Shown here in pieces: positions 27,101-42,100 of a stretch of DNA of 64,000 bases (positions are counted from its first letter, which is position 1; every line of letters begins with the position of its first letter). The position numbers and the translations under genes are program-made. Origin of the DNA: Cymodocea nodosa (taxonomy: Eukaryota > Streptophyta > Magnoliopsida > Alismatales > Cymodoceaceae); NCBI GenBank assembly GCA_036874045.1, contig CM072339.1, forward strand, positions 4,533,501 through 4,597,500, given 5' to 3'. The notes under the pieces were generated by a model. It was not told the origin of the DNA, ran no database searches, and was given only the letters and a program-made list of their open reading frames with translations.

Positions 27101-30100
27101 TTCAGGAAATATAAGGTTTTAATGAGGCTGATCCTGAGCTGCCATCCAAGCATGAATACCTTCATTTAAGAGAATATTTTTGGTGTAGAAAGTCTCAAAT
27201 TTAGGATCCTCCGCTGCATAGATTTCCAACGAAATGAAGTCACAGACACAGGTTCAGAGCCAGATCGACTACTCCAAGAGCACTCATCCATAAATCGATT
27301 ACTAGTACAAATAGCATAAAGAAATGCAACCATTGTTTATTGGAAAAAGCAAACCCCAAGATTTGTGACCAAAAGCGGTTAGCAGTGATCATTGAATAAG
27401 TCTCTTTTGCTTGAGTTGGGTTAAAAGTGTGGAATGTATTTGCACCGTCACCATCTTCGAATAAAGTATTTTCTACAGTAACACTATAAATAGCACACAA
27501 TAGAGCAACACCCAATACTCTGGCAACTCCCATCATATGAAATGGATTCAATGTCTAATTATGAAATCCTTGGATTCTTCATATGTTTACTTTTAACTCA
27601 TCCTCCATGTGAAACATTGCTTGCACCCTATCCCCCCTCATGAATCATTGGTTGTACTTGTCTCATGTGTTTTGTCCCTTGCCTTCTCTTCCTGTGAATA
27701 CCACTTGGACCCACTCATCCTCCCCACTCCTTGTGAATCACTTGCCCTAGGGATACAATATAATGTTTGGACTTATAGGAGCTGAACAAAATATACTTTG
27801 TCAATTTAGGGAGTGCTGTCAAACCAACAAGCTGAACAATTCTTGATTATCTAGTGAATTACAGTGAAAAATGGACTAAGGGTTGTCCCACCTACAAACA
27901 TTAGTCGATGGTAATGTTTTCACCCATTTTGTCCTTCACAACTACTTTCGTAAAGGATTAGGAACTTACACTATTGCATTCTTAACAGTATAATTAATAG
28001 GTTCTGTTCTTTCTACACATAGGCCTTGCCATGATTTTCAGTATCATCTTTTGGTTAAGTTACAACAGTATACATGCTCCATTGTGATACTTTTTGGTAT
28101 TTAGACTCATACTTTTAGGTATTCTTAAAGGGATAAGCTAAAAAATAATTTTATTTGGAATTGAGTAGGGGTTGCACCTATTGAATATAAGTTTAGAGAA
28201 AATTGACTTAGGTGTTTTAGTCATATCCTTAGGAGACTAAGGAATGTACTGATTAGGAGAGGAGAATTAATTAGTGTAAAAACAATTAAAATAAATGGAG
28301 GTAAATCTAAAATTATTTTGTTGTAAATTGTGAGAAAATATTTAAATTTTTGTAGTTTAATTGAAAATTCAACAATAGAAATACGCAGAAGAAATGGACT
28401 GATGTAAGCAACCCTATGTAGTGAGATTATGATTTAGATTGTTGTTGTAAGGGGAAATTCACTTATGAAATGTGCTTATTAAGAATCTTTCTATTTAGTG
28501 ATGAGGAGTTACTTAAGGATATATGCTCATTAGATTAATAGATTTGTAGGGTAATGAAAATTTTTAAGTGATGTATATGAACATTTTATGATATTTGAAC
28601 TTTGTTGCTATGTATTAAACTTATTACATGTGCTTATTGATTTCTTTGATCCAAGGACACATCATTGTGTGCTTGAATGATACATTTCTTGTGTGTGGTA
28701 GTTATCTATGAAATATTATATATATATTTCTTGTAAGTGCTATGATTCAAGGAAAGTTACTTCAAAGAAAAAGAAAATAATGCCATATTTGAGGGGGAGT
28801 TATGTGTCTATTTGATGACAAAAATGGTGAGAGAATTAAGTGTGCATTTGTATACCTGAAATTAGTTAGAAAGGAATTTAACGGAATTGAAATTTTTGTG
28901 CACATGTGATGGAAAGAAATTCATTTTCTTTGAATTCTAGGTATAAAAACCCATGAGTTGTTGGCGAAAATTCATTTCCACACCTACTCCTTTAAAATCA
29001 ATTTCCACTTGTGCTCTCGATGCTTTCTTGCCTCCACTTGTGACCCTTCCAGCCCTTCCTAATTGCATCCTTCTCCTGTTTGAAGAAGAAATAGTTCACC
29101 TATGTAAACCTTTTGGCCTTTGACTTTTCTACATCCAAATCCCTCCAACCCTTGACTTAGTTTGCATTGAAATCCTTCCAGTCCTTGACTATATATATCT
29201 CAAGTTGCCTTCATGCCCGTGCTGGCCACTACCACTCTTGGCTTCTTCAATTGCATGCCTCTCAACTTCTATCACCTTCTTCAAGCCCCAACTGATACTC
29301 ACATTGGTTCGCCCTCACAAATCTTGACCTTTACCTACCTCCTAACCTTTGTCAAACCTTAACGCTTGCCTATGTTGGCCCCCCTCAAGGATCTCGACCC
29401 TTATGCACCTCTCAACCTTCGTAAACTTTATTGAGCCTTAACTTGCACTTGCATTGTCCAATGGAGATTTACTAAGAGTTGGCTTGCAAGGTCAAGGAAG
29501 GGAAGGGTGTGAGGAGGAAAACTTCTAGTTGAAGCTATTAGTGGGCTTCAGAGGTGGTAGTGAAGGGAAGATTAGGAGGAGGATATGACTTGTGTTTTGC
29601 CAATCAAGAATATGCATTTAGCATTTTGGATTAGTCTTGTGTTTGCTTAATCATCCCATGTTAATTTGTTATTGATTTTGATTACGTTTCTATGAATTAT
29701 ATATTAAATTTTAATTCCATATGATATTACCATATTAGTGGAAAAATTAAAATTGAATTACTACTAAAGTTGAAGTTAATCATGTTAATATATAAGTTAA
29801 AATTCAGATTTATTCTTTTATTTTTCTTCACTTTCCTCAACATACACAAATATGTAAATTTCAAAGTACCACTTTTCTAAATAGGTATAGATACCAAGAT
29901 TTCATTTCTGTTATTTTTCGAAAAAAGTATTTTCCCTCATTTTTCATTTCCTATTGGAATTCACTTTGATAGGTTTTTTTCCATCACTTTTTAAGTGTAC
30001 AAACATCCTTTAAGAGTTGCATTAGAATCCTTAATCATTACTTCAAATTTTTATCATGGAGTTTTGTCTTCATTAGAAAGGAAGGGATTGGTAGGAAATT

Positions 30101-33100
30101 TTTTTAAATTAGTTTTCATGATACAAAACTTAATTATAAATATGAAATGATTTGTATAGATTAAGTTTATTACAAATATACAAAACAAGACTTAGATTGT
30201 CAATAGAGCAAAGCTAAGACTATAAACAAGAAAAATGAAAGATCATTAAAGAAGTAAAATCAAAGGAGATTATCTGAAAATCAAGTGAAGAGGAAGAAAC
30301 TTTGAAAATCCACGTCATCATGTATAAAGACTTATACTATTATTGATATATTGTTTTATCAAGTCCTACAGTGAATATATAAATCCTTGAAAAGCTCTCT
30401 TATGTTAGGATTTTCATATAGAATACTTAGAATATATGCGTACTCATAGAAAAACCATTTAAAGTGGCATGAATATGTCTAATTCAGCACTTTCTATGCC
30501 ACAAAAATGCTATACTGTTTAGTGGTCTAGAATTGTAGCTTAGCTTTAGAATAGAAATGACATGCTCGTTTTTGGTATCAGTGTACCATTTTCTGAAATA
30601 AAAGTGCTGCTGCTATCTAGAGGTGCCATGCAGAGAAGGAAATAGAAAGAATAGCTAATTGTCATTAACAAGGATAATGAATACAATATAGATAATGAAT
30701 AATGAAACCTTAAAATAATGGGATATTCATTTACCCATTTATCTAATGCATCAATGCTAATATAGATATATAACTTTAACACTTGTGGTCTATGAAGTCA
30801 TTATGCATGGTGGAGTGCTCAATGGCTTCTTATCTAGGCGATAATGATTCACTTGCCTCTTGTATGTCTTGATCGGATTGGAGTCATTTAAGGTGACCAC
30901 AAGACAGACTTACATCCATTATGTCTTTTGGTTTTTTGTTTCCCTCTTATTTTTCTGTTATCTTGATTTTTAATCCTAATTTTCATAAATTCCTTTAAGA
31001 ATGGATGCTGGGCCTTTGAAATAAGGGGTAGAAGCATATGGTCCAGGGAGGGTGGGAAGATGGATCTTTGCTAACACTTCAAGTTGTGTGAAGTCTTCTG
31101 TTGTGGAGCAGATTCTATGGGCTATATCAATCGCTGCCAATTATGAATGAAGAAAACTTCTAAGAGTAACCAGTTACAGCGTTCTAACACTTATTTCAAG
31201 GATCTGGTTGAGTGTTTTACAGTGTTTTTTGTGTACCTCATTCACACCCAAATTATTGGGTTAGCCTTATTCAAACTTCCCAATGCAACTACGGATGCTA
31301 GTGCTTGTGTACCATTACACCCAATTTTTTGGGATTTCTTGCAGTCTTCCTGATGATACTAAGGTGCTTTGGGACACCTATCTCCCCATATAGGACTGGT
31401 CTTTTGTGTTCTCATTTGTCACTAAGATGATTGCAATTACTTGTTTTACCAAGGTATACCTTTCACTGTGATATTTGATTACATATGTGAAATATTGGAA
31501 CTGTTGGGCCTTATCTTTTAGTTTAACATACTCTTTCCATATAAAGGGTGAACTTGTCAAGGTCTTCGCCAATGAGCAAAGAAAGATCACTTGTGGTGAG
31601 TTCCAATGATTTCTTTACATGTCCTTTAAATGCCATTTGTTTAGATGCTTTTTGTTACTTCACTTGTGGTGAGTTCCAATGATTTCTTTACATGTCCTTT
31701 AAATGCCATTTGTTTACATTGATATCAATGCTTTTTGGTCATGTTTTTATATATCAGTATTTACTTTTATTGAAAATGATGGGGTTATCCCATTTAGTAA
31801 TGGGCAGCCCACTATCAGCTCTAATTCTAAAACTTAAAAACATCCTTGTTTGCATGTGAAAAGTAAATAGCTACTTATTTATTTGTTTTAGTTTGTGATG
31901 ACTTCTGAGTGTATGCATTGATATCAATGTGGTATTTAATTCCACAATTAGATGGATAACTTTATTACAAGAAAGGTCTTTCAACGTGCATGATGCATTT
32001 GATATTTGGAGCTAGTTTGGACTATCCACTTGAATGCTAAATAACTAGTATTTCTTTTAATGTACAACTAATAGAAATGACATTTCTTGCAAACTTGGCA
32101 ATGTAATATTTTTGATCCTTTAGAGAGACTACACAAGTTTGAATATAGCTTTTTACAGCAGTCACAACATTATAACAGATCTGTGACAAGCCCCATCATA
32201 GGTGACTTTGTTGAATCCATTGAACATAGTTTTGAGACTCTATTTGACACCAAAGATAGTCCTTTTGAGTATACATATGATTCTCCCCCTAAGTAACATA
32301 TTCAAGAGGTTACTTCATATGAACTTGTTCCTCCAAATCATCATATAAAAAAATATTTTTGTCATTCAATTAGAACAACAACCAATATTGATTTATAGCA
32401 ATAGAGAGAACTTTAATAGAATTTAGCTATGTAATATGAGAAAATGTCTTGGAATAATTAATACCATAGATTTAAGAAAGGCCTTGAGCCATTAGACAAA
32501 CATTGTAATGATCAATTGTACTATTAGGTTTACATTTGATGGTGTAGATTCATTTTCAAGAGATAACATACACTCCAATAGGACAAGGTATGAGATCTTA
32601 AGTGCTATGAGAGGTCAATGCTATCGTCCTCATCTATAACTACCTTTTAATGTGGTAACTGTAGAGTTTTCTCATGATTCATATAAATCATGATTTGACG
32701 TGAGCAACATGCAGGTGCTTGTGTGACTAGCTGGAGTCTACCGCTAGTCCTATTCCTTCCTCCTTCCTAAAGGGGTCAAACCATTAGAGGAGGTTGTCTT
32801 AGTTACAAGTGTTGCATTCGTCCTTCCTATTGGAGTCAAGTTGTAGGAGGAGTTTTCCATCTTTGTTAAGTTGCATTCATCTGTCTTTGTCCTTGTTTTT
32901 GCATTGCTATGGTGCTAATCGAGGTGCCGAAGAAGAAGAAGCTTTGCCATATGCCATTGTGACATCCTTTGCATGCTGCTTTTGTGACATCGCTTAGTTG
33001 CTAGAACTTGTTTATCGCATCGTTGTTGTCTCCTAACGAAACATCCTATAGTCGAATGAGGTATTCCTTCAAACCACAAATCAAAGGTTGTGTTCCAACA

Positions 33101-36100
33101 CTTGTTGTAGTTCCATAGTCTTCTCTTCGATAACTTCCTCGTTTAAATGCTTTCATCATGGTGGTGATCTCCTGATTTGTAGTTTTCTAGGCATCACTAA
33201 GAAACTTAATGGATCAAATTACCTTTCTACATTATCGTGAAGAACTTGTAATTGTGTTTTATCTTGCTAGCATCAACCTAGAAGTTGCTTCATAGATTCG
33301 TGGACATGTTTTAGCAACTAACACGATGCCTGATTTGGCTAAAATCTTTGCTAAGGTGATGTGTGTTTCTACTTCAATAGCCTCGACATTCACTTCATTA
33401 ATTATAGATCAATTTGCTCTAGTTGCATGTAGTGGTCGAGGACAAGGAAGGAATGCTAGAGGGTATGGTAAATGACAACATTCAAAATGTCAGTGATGTG
33501 GCAAATTTGGACATAGATTGGAAGAATGTTGGGACAAATTTCCTCATTTGAAACCTTCTTACCTTACCAATGTGAGTTTAAAGACTTCTAGTAGGGTAAT
33601 TGGACCCACTGTCACCATCTTGTAGGTAGATTACGAATGCTTTCTTTAGACACAGGGATCAAGCTTTATTACTATGAGTGCTCAAGCCCCCTCATCCCTT
33701 CTAGATAGTAGTATCACATTGATTACTTTAGGTGATGATCATTAGATAATCAACTCTAGAGTCTCTTTACACATTTCAGGTACACTCACCTTATTTGATC
33801 GTTTATCTACCATCACCAACAAAGCCTTTATTACTATAGTCAATGACTATTCTTGTTCTATATCTGATTAAGGGGAAATTCAAACCTCTTCCTAGATAAG
33901 ACTGAATAATATTCTTTATGTATCTAAATTTTCTTTCAATTTGTTATCCATTAGTGTTATCGCTATTTAGTTGTAGTGTTCAGTCACCTTTTTTCCTTTT
34001 TATTGTACCTTTTAGGATTTGCAAATAGGATAGAGGATTAGTTTGAGGCATAGACCAAATCTTCTAGAGCATATTTGCTACTTTGTGATAACATACCTTG
34101 AGGTTTGATTGGTTGTATGTTGAATGCAGTTCCTTCTGTTTTGTGGTATTGTCATCTTGGTCATTTGTCGTAGGAGAAGTTTTGTTAAGTTCTTCCTTAG
34201 GTTTCCCTTTCTCCTTTTGAGTGTGAATCTTGTTAGCTTGGAAAGCATACTCATGCTTTTTTCAAGCAATTGCATCTTGCTTCGTCTAATCACTTATTTG
34301 ATGTTCACTATGACATATGAAGTCTTAGTAGAATTGTTTTTGCATCTAGTCATAAATATTACATTATATTTGTTGATGATTATTTTTGTGTATTGGGTGT
34401 ATTTGTTAAAGGATCATTGTAGTGCTCTTGATGTATTCAAACATTTTCTTGTTAAAATACAAAATCGGTTTTCTCTTTGTCAAAAAAATCTTGCGTACCA
34501 ATAATGCACTTGAATTTATCCAAATGGATTTTCAATCTCTTTGTTCTTCCTTAGGTATTATTCATTAGATTACATGCCTCTATATATCTCAATAAAATGG
34601 AGTTGTTGAGCGAAAACATCGACATATTCTTGATATTGCTCGCACTTTTATGTTGCAGATGTAGATTCTTAAATTTTTTTGGTTTGATTCTATTCTTACT
34701 GTTGTTTATTTAATCAACTATATGCTATCTACACCTTTAGGAGAAGTCATCCCTCTTCATCACTTACATCCTAAAGAAGACTTGTTTCCTATTGCTTCTA
34801 AGGTGTTTAATTGTGTTGCTTTTGTTCAAGATCATTCTCTTAATCTTGACAAGTTGTCTCCTTGTGTTATCAAATGTGTCTTTATAGGATACTCTCGTAC
34901 TCAAAAAGGATATTACCTTTACTATACTTTTACTTGAAAATATTTTATTTCTATAGATGTTACCTTTTTTGGGACTCAATCTTTTTTTATCAATAATGAA
35001 AGGGCTTCTCATTCTAATTCTTTTAAGGAGCAATGTTTAATGTGTCCTCCCACTTCTGTTAAGGTTGTGTGTGTTTTGCCTTCACCTATCACCTCTCTTA
35101 ACAATACCACTATACATGACAACACCAATCAGCAACCATTGTAGGTATATTATCACCAGCCACATGCTCTTGCTACTGCTCCTATATAATCCTTTGCTCC
35201 TACAAGTGAACTTGATTTCTCACTTGAACTTCATTTCCCTCAAGATGATCTCCCTATTGCATTAAAGAAAGGTACCTGCTTATGCACTCAACATCCTTTA
35301 TCTAGTACTATTTTCTATGCCTACCTTGATCCTAGCTTTCGTCACTTTGCTTTAGTCATTTCTTTAGATTACCTACTATTACTTATAGATTATCAGGAAG
35401 CAATTCAATCTCCTTCCTAGAAGGCCATTATGGATGAGGAAATGATTACTCTCTCATCTCATGGCACTTGGAAATTTGTTCCTTGTCGTGAAGGTGCTAA
35501 CGTAGTTTCTTGTAGATGAGTTTATATTATTAAATGTCATCTTGATAGTAATATTGTTAGACACAAAGTTCGCTTGGTGGTTTAAAGTTTTTCATAGGAA
35601 TATAGTGTTGACTGCTCTGAGATGTTCTCACCAATTGCTCGTTTGGATTTTATTTGTGTACTACTTTCTATGACAATCAATCAATCTTAGGACTTAAGTT
35701 TAATTTGATGTTAAGAATGTCTTTCTTTATGGTAATTTGGATGAAGTTATTTACGTGGAGTAATTACATGAGTATGTTACTTAGGGTGAGTCTCAATAGG
35801 CCTGCTTCCTCCACAAAACTATCTATGGTTTAAAATAAAGTTCTAAGGCTTTGTTTGAGAAGTTTTGCACTATTATGTGGAGTAGAGGTTTTGACAATTG
35901 TTAGGTTGATCACTTTGTCTTCATTAAGAAGACCTCTCGAGGGATTATTCTTTTTGCTATCCTCGAGGGATTATTCTTTTTGCTATTTTTGTGGATGACA
36001 TGTTATTAATAGATGATGGTGTCTAAAGCATTGAAGGACACTAAGTGTGTTTTTAATAAACACTTTGCCACTAAGGACATTGATAAATTAAGATTTTTTT

Positions 36101-39100
36101 AGGTGTTGAACTTATTCTAAGGGATGTCTATCATTTTCTTAGCAAAAATATGCCTTAGATTTGTTGAAGGAAATTGGACTTGAAGGGTGCAAATTTGAGT
36201 AGACTTGAAATCACTCCTATGATGAACACTCTCCTCTATTTGAAGATCTAAGATGATATAGGCAATTGGTTGAGAGGCTTATCTATTTAACTGTCACAAG
36301 GCCAAATATTACATTTTCTGTAAACCTATTTAGCTAGTTTAAGCATACTTCAAGAGAGGTACATTGACAAGGAATTGTTTGGGTTCTATCATATATTAAG
36401 TATGCTCTTGGAAAAGGGTTTTTATATAAGAAGCGTGAACATTTGAATGTTGAAGGATATTCTGATGCAAGCTATGTTAGAGACAATGTTGATAGAAAAT
36501 CAATGTCTAGATATTTAGCATATCTTGGTGGTAATCTTGTCACGTGATGTAGCAAAAAGTAAAATGTTGTTTCAAAGGCTAATGTTAAAGTTGAATATCA
36601 GAGTATGTCTATTTATAGTGAATGATCAAATTGATTTTTTAATGATCAAATGTTGTTTAGCATACTATGTATTTCAAAGTTAAATATTTAATTAATTGAA
36701 TATTGTCATGCTAAAGTTGAAGAAGATGAACATGATAAATTATATTCAATCGATATTACCTTTATCTATAAAAATTCTAGTGATGAGGATCCTATTGTAA
36801 ATTAGATGAAAGATAATGGTAGACTTATTATTGATGAAAAGGGTGGAAGACCAGATGAACATATTGTTGAATAATTAAATGTAGATGTTGAAATATACAT
36901 GATTTGTTCAGAGTTTCATGATATTGATAGAAGTTGAGGTTTAGGTCATGATATAAATTCAAGAGATAATCATGATATTGCATTATCTCTAGATGATGAT
37001 GATAACAATGATGGTGTTAGTGGCAATATTCTTGAATCTAAAACTCAAAGATTACTTAGTCTATTTATGGTGAATAATCAATTTCATTGTATTACTTAAG
37101 ATAAAGATTATGGAGCTAAACTCTCTCATACATGTGATTACGGTCCATTCTCACACTATTATATGCCAACATTGCATGATGATAGTTATGATATATAAGA
37201 GATAAGAGGATGATTAAGTTCATTTTTATCACAAATCTTTGGAAATTTATAAAGTTCATTTTTATAACAAATATTTGCAAAATTCATAGATGATTGATCA
37301 TCAAATCATATATTTCATATGAAATATCACATGATTTTTCTAATTACTACTTTGAGAGTGCATGGATAAGCCATTTGTCATCATATGAACCAAGCAATTT
37401 TTCATCATGTCAATGTGATGAACATGAATATCATCAAAGAAAAATTTAGTAAACCTTTTTTTTTATAATGAATCAAACTATGATTAGTTCTTATAAGTAG
37501 GATATCTTATCTATGTACTAGATAATGTATATAATCTATTGGTTATGAAATATTGTAGTGAATATTCCACGCATATGTTATGGAATAAATATGTCATATG
37601 ATAGGAACAACAAATGCTTTAAAATTATTGAACACAATAAAGATACGAGCTATATAGGTACAATCCATATGACCCTCTTAGACATTCAACATGAAATTAA
37701 TTTTTATTTAATACTATTATTATTGGGATCATATATGTCATTATAAGTTTTTTTTTCACTTATTTATATATGATAATTTCTTAAAAAATTATTTAAGTTT
37801 TTCTAGTGCTTATTATAACTAGCTTCTTTTATCTTATTCTTGAGTTTTAAATTAAAATTTTAAGTTTTTAAGTTGTTTTTATAAAAGTATTAGGTTTCCA
37901 TTAATACAGTCGTTGATCATCAATATGTTTCCCTTTTTCACTAGATCGATCATTAGTATGATACTAACATTTGAAACCATGGTGTGGATTGGGTGGAGAT
38001 TTGCATGACTTGAGCAAAAGTTTCTTCCAAATTTGGTATCTTATTTGCTTCCAAGACATGCCTATGAATTTGTGCAAGAGCATTTGGATTAACATTGGCA
38101 AGATAAGCTGCAACTGCAAGTTCTTCCTAGAATTGGTGAAACTTTGAAATATTTGCGGTAGGAGGTTAATATAAGTTCAATTTATCTCAGTCCACATAAT
38201 ATGCTGTAATATTCTTGGTAACTTTTGTCTGCCTGATTCAAATTGAAAATTGTAGATACACCTGGAATATTTTGGATATATTTTTTTCATGACCATAGAT
38301 CTTGTGAAAAGTGTCTCAAAACTTTTTAGCAGGTTGCATCATTGTGACTCCTCAAATAATGGTAGGCTTCATACTTGACAATATCCAAGATACCATCTAT
38401 ACATCATCAACAAATTAGTCCTTGTAAATGGAGTCTTTAACATTTAGAGGATTAGTTGTAAGATGATGTTTTCAAAACTTTGGCTCATATTAATTTTTCT
38501 GATACACCTGAAAATTTTTTGAAAAGTAGTTCGTGAACAACTATTTTTAATGCAAGTGTGCAAAACATTACTGAAATTGAAAAGGAGAATTTCTAAATCA
38601 CAACCAAGACCTCTCTAACAACAAAATTGTTTGGGAGACACTACACTCCATTTGAAGGTGCAAAAACATTGTGGACAACACAAGTTTACACATACAAATT
38701 GACGATAGGAAACTTAACAACACACACACAAACTTACGATAGGAAATTTGACAACCAACTACCACATTGTGCTTGATATTGGAGATTATCAATGATGCTG
38801 ATCATAGACAAACTACAAAAATTAGGATTGGCAAGATCAGTTCAATGCATGGAAAGGGTGTACCTGGAGACACAATAATCCACATGGAGAATTGTCAGAA
38901 GGATGGGTTTCAAGAAAACCTAGTGTCAATGAGGGCAATGTGAGTTTTGATGTTCGATGGTGATGATGCAACATAGATGATTGTGTGCACCTCAACTCTT
39001 TTACTTCAACTTGTGAAGCTTACGATGAATACTACGATGATGTTGAAACCCATGACCAATGGGAGATGGGCATGGAAGCACAAGGTAGAGAGGGGAGATG

Positions 39101-42100
39101 GAGGATGGTGAGGGAAGGTGGTGATAGTGCAAAAACACTAGGTTTTTGCCCTAAGCTTTGATATTATGTTGAAAAAGAGGAGAATATTCATTTATATCCA
39201 TCAAAATTAGGGATATACATATTATGGGCCTGTTTATGCATCTGGAATTTGAATTCCGCAGAATTTGAATTTTAATGGAATTTGAATTCTACAGAATTTG
39301 ATGGAAAGAATTCAAAATCTGGGTGTTTATGCACGTTCAGGAATTTGACGGAAATTGAAATTTAGGTGTTTGTGTACATGACAGAATTAGAAGGAATTGA
39401 ATAGAATTGATTTTTAATAAAATTAAGTAATGAATTAAAGTAATTAGTGAAAATGTAATTAATTTATTAATAAATTATTTACATTAATAAATGAACATAT
39501 TATTAAAATAAATGTTTATATATTATTTATCAATTGATTAAATATATCATTATATAAAATAAATCAAAAATTACAGAAATTGATAACTTATACGTTATAT
39601 TACATATTTAAAACAACAAAAGGATAATTATAAATTCTATATTCCTCGTAATGATCAAAAAAAGGTATATTACAAAAAATCTACTCATTATGATGTTTGT
39701 AATATTTTCATTCACGACCATCCCACATTGCATACATAATATTTTCACAAAATTTATCTGCAATTTCTTTTCTTTACTCTTGCATGTTCTCAATAATGTT
39801 AACTATTTCATATTGTCTTTCTACATTTGTAGAGTCTTCAACTTGTGTTCATCTTCTTGTACTTCATCTTCAAGATATTGACATAAGTCTGTTTTATTTG
39901 CTTTACAAATGAAGTTGTGAACTAAAAAACATGCCAACACTATTTTTGCTTGAGTTGTGAAAGGAAATGGCATATATTCTCGTAATATTGCAAAACGATG
40001 TTTGACTACTCCAAATGTACGTTCAATTACTATCCTCAACTGTGAATGTCTATAGTTGAAGTTTTCTACTGCATTTGTTGGTTGTCGATTTACTTCATAT
40101 TCTGATAAGTGATATCGAACACCTCGAAATGGACATATAAACTCAGGCCTATTTGGAAATCTAGCATCAACTAAGTAAAATTTACCTACACGTATTTGAA
40201 CATCATTTGAAATAAATTCAATTTTGATTGATAGGTGACATAAAGGTAGATCATAAGTTATATACCTTGTGGTACTTGCAAATCATTACATTGAGTTGTC
40301 GCATCTTGAAAGAGTCGAGCATCAGCAGCTGAACCTTTCCACTCACTAAGAACATAAGTAAATTTCATATCAAAATTGCATGCAGCTAATACATTTTGTG
40401 ACAATTCACCTTTTCTATTCCTAAATTGGGTATTCTTTTTTCCATAAATTGTGGCTTTAATGTGTGTACCATCAATAACACCTATACAATCCTACTCATA
40501 CCAAAAATAAATTTAATTAATATATAAATGAATAACATGAAATATCAAAATAGAAATAAAGATTGAAGTGTGTACCTTGAAATATGGATAAACATTAACA
40601 TCATTCTGAATTCGATTGTGTGTAGCAACTTCATGTTTAGCTAGAAGTATATCACCTATTTTTAATATAGCATTTATTATTTCATTGAAATGTGTACTGA
40701 CAGTCCATGTTGAGCGATGAAAACGCTCTCTGGTTACTCTATACCTTTGATTTTGTCCAACTGTTACTAAAAAAATAGCAAGTTTCTCCTCTACACTCAT
40801 ATTTCTACTATCTGATATTACTTTCATATTTCTTAATAATCCACAAAATTGTGAAAAAACATGTTGACTCATTCGATAAATTTTCTTGCAGTTATATGCT
40901 TGATATAGTGATGATGGATCTAACAATCTTTGTACATATTCTGCTCCTTCTGTACTGTATATATGAGTGGTGGATGTTTGAATCCCATTTATAGTAATTC
41001 CGCATAGAAATTGTCATGTTCCCAATATAACTTTTCTTTTTTTCTTCCTTTGTTCTTCGTCTTCATTAATAATGGACATAGACGTCTTCATAAATTCCAG
41101 TCTCTGCATCTGTACCTATCATACCAATTATGATTTAATAAAGAAAACATAATAATAGCATACAATGCAAAACAATGCATACATCAACAAAATGTTTACA
41201 CCATGTTACATAACATTAAGGATAACACAAGTTCAATAAATTCAAACATGTTCAACAAAATTTAAATTTTTAAATGAAAAAAGCACATCATTTCAAATTA
41301 AACTTCAACTATGAAGTTCTCATGTTTGGTGGTAGACGCCTAAATTGATTCTTCTTTGATTCTATCTCTAATAATTGCATTGCCTTGTATTTTTCTTCTT
41401 CTGTAAGATCTGTAAGTGAAAGTAAAATAGTGAGAACATCATCTTCTTCACGATCTTTTTTCTCTAACAATTCCATCTTCCTCTCCATGTATGTTAATTT
41501 TCTTTCTTCAATACATTGTGTAAATATCATCTTTTCCTTTTGGATCGATATCATGTTCTCTTGTAGTTATATGACACGCTTTATATATGCCATTTTCTCG
41601 AATTTTCTTCTATATCCTCACTAAAATAATTCATAAATGATGCATCAACATTGTTCATTGTAGTTGTCATAAGTTGTGATTTAGCATATAGACGTAGACG
41701 TTTTCCTTTCCTGCATGAGTCTACATCATTCAAACTAGGAGAAGGAGCTTGAGTAGGAAAAGGATCTTGAGTTTTAGCCTTAAATTCCATAGTATTTTGT
41801 GTAAGAGATACATTATCAAGGTCATTTGTATCTTCATTCAAGTTAACAACTACTTTCAGATTTGTTGTATTCATTTTAGTTGAGCCTGTTGCAAGATTTC
41901 CTTCAAATATTATTTGAAGCTGGTCATATATAGGACATGCTTTACCCTTGTACTGTGCACACTTTGAATGAACCTATTAGGAAAAAAATATATTAGTACA
42001 AATTATAAGTTAATCAAATGTTAAATTTAAATTTGAAAAAATTCAACTAACCATAACAAATTCATCCCAAACTTCTTTTGCGATATCAGTATGTCCATGA

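Larger units (their letters stand above)
24654..27553. mobile_element. Nuclear insertion of rearranged plastid DNA (NUPT cluster)
   Basis: Pieces of psbB (-), rpl2 exon 1 and intron (+), rpl2 exon 2 (-), a further plastid-like stretch, and psbD/psbC (-) follow each other within 2.9 kb. These genes are not adjacent in this order or orientation in a normal plastid genome. All coding pieces carry substitutions and truncations, so this is nuclear decay, not plastid contamination. It lies in intron 9 of the host gene. Confidence 0.88.
33180..36615 (+). mobile_element. Ty1/copia element D, no LTRs found
   Basis: Gag, zinc knuckle, integrase, RT and part of RNase H follow in order on the + strand. 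It is cut off inside RNase H near 36610. Its proteins resemble those of element C more than those of B. Both ends are undefined. Confidence 0.75.

Noticed and set aside
32087-32296. 69-codon frame as a small gene
   Set aside because: No recognisable product, no start context, and lies among eroded retroelement sequence.
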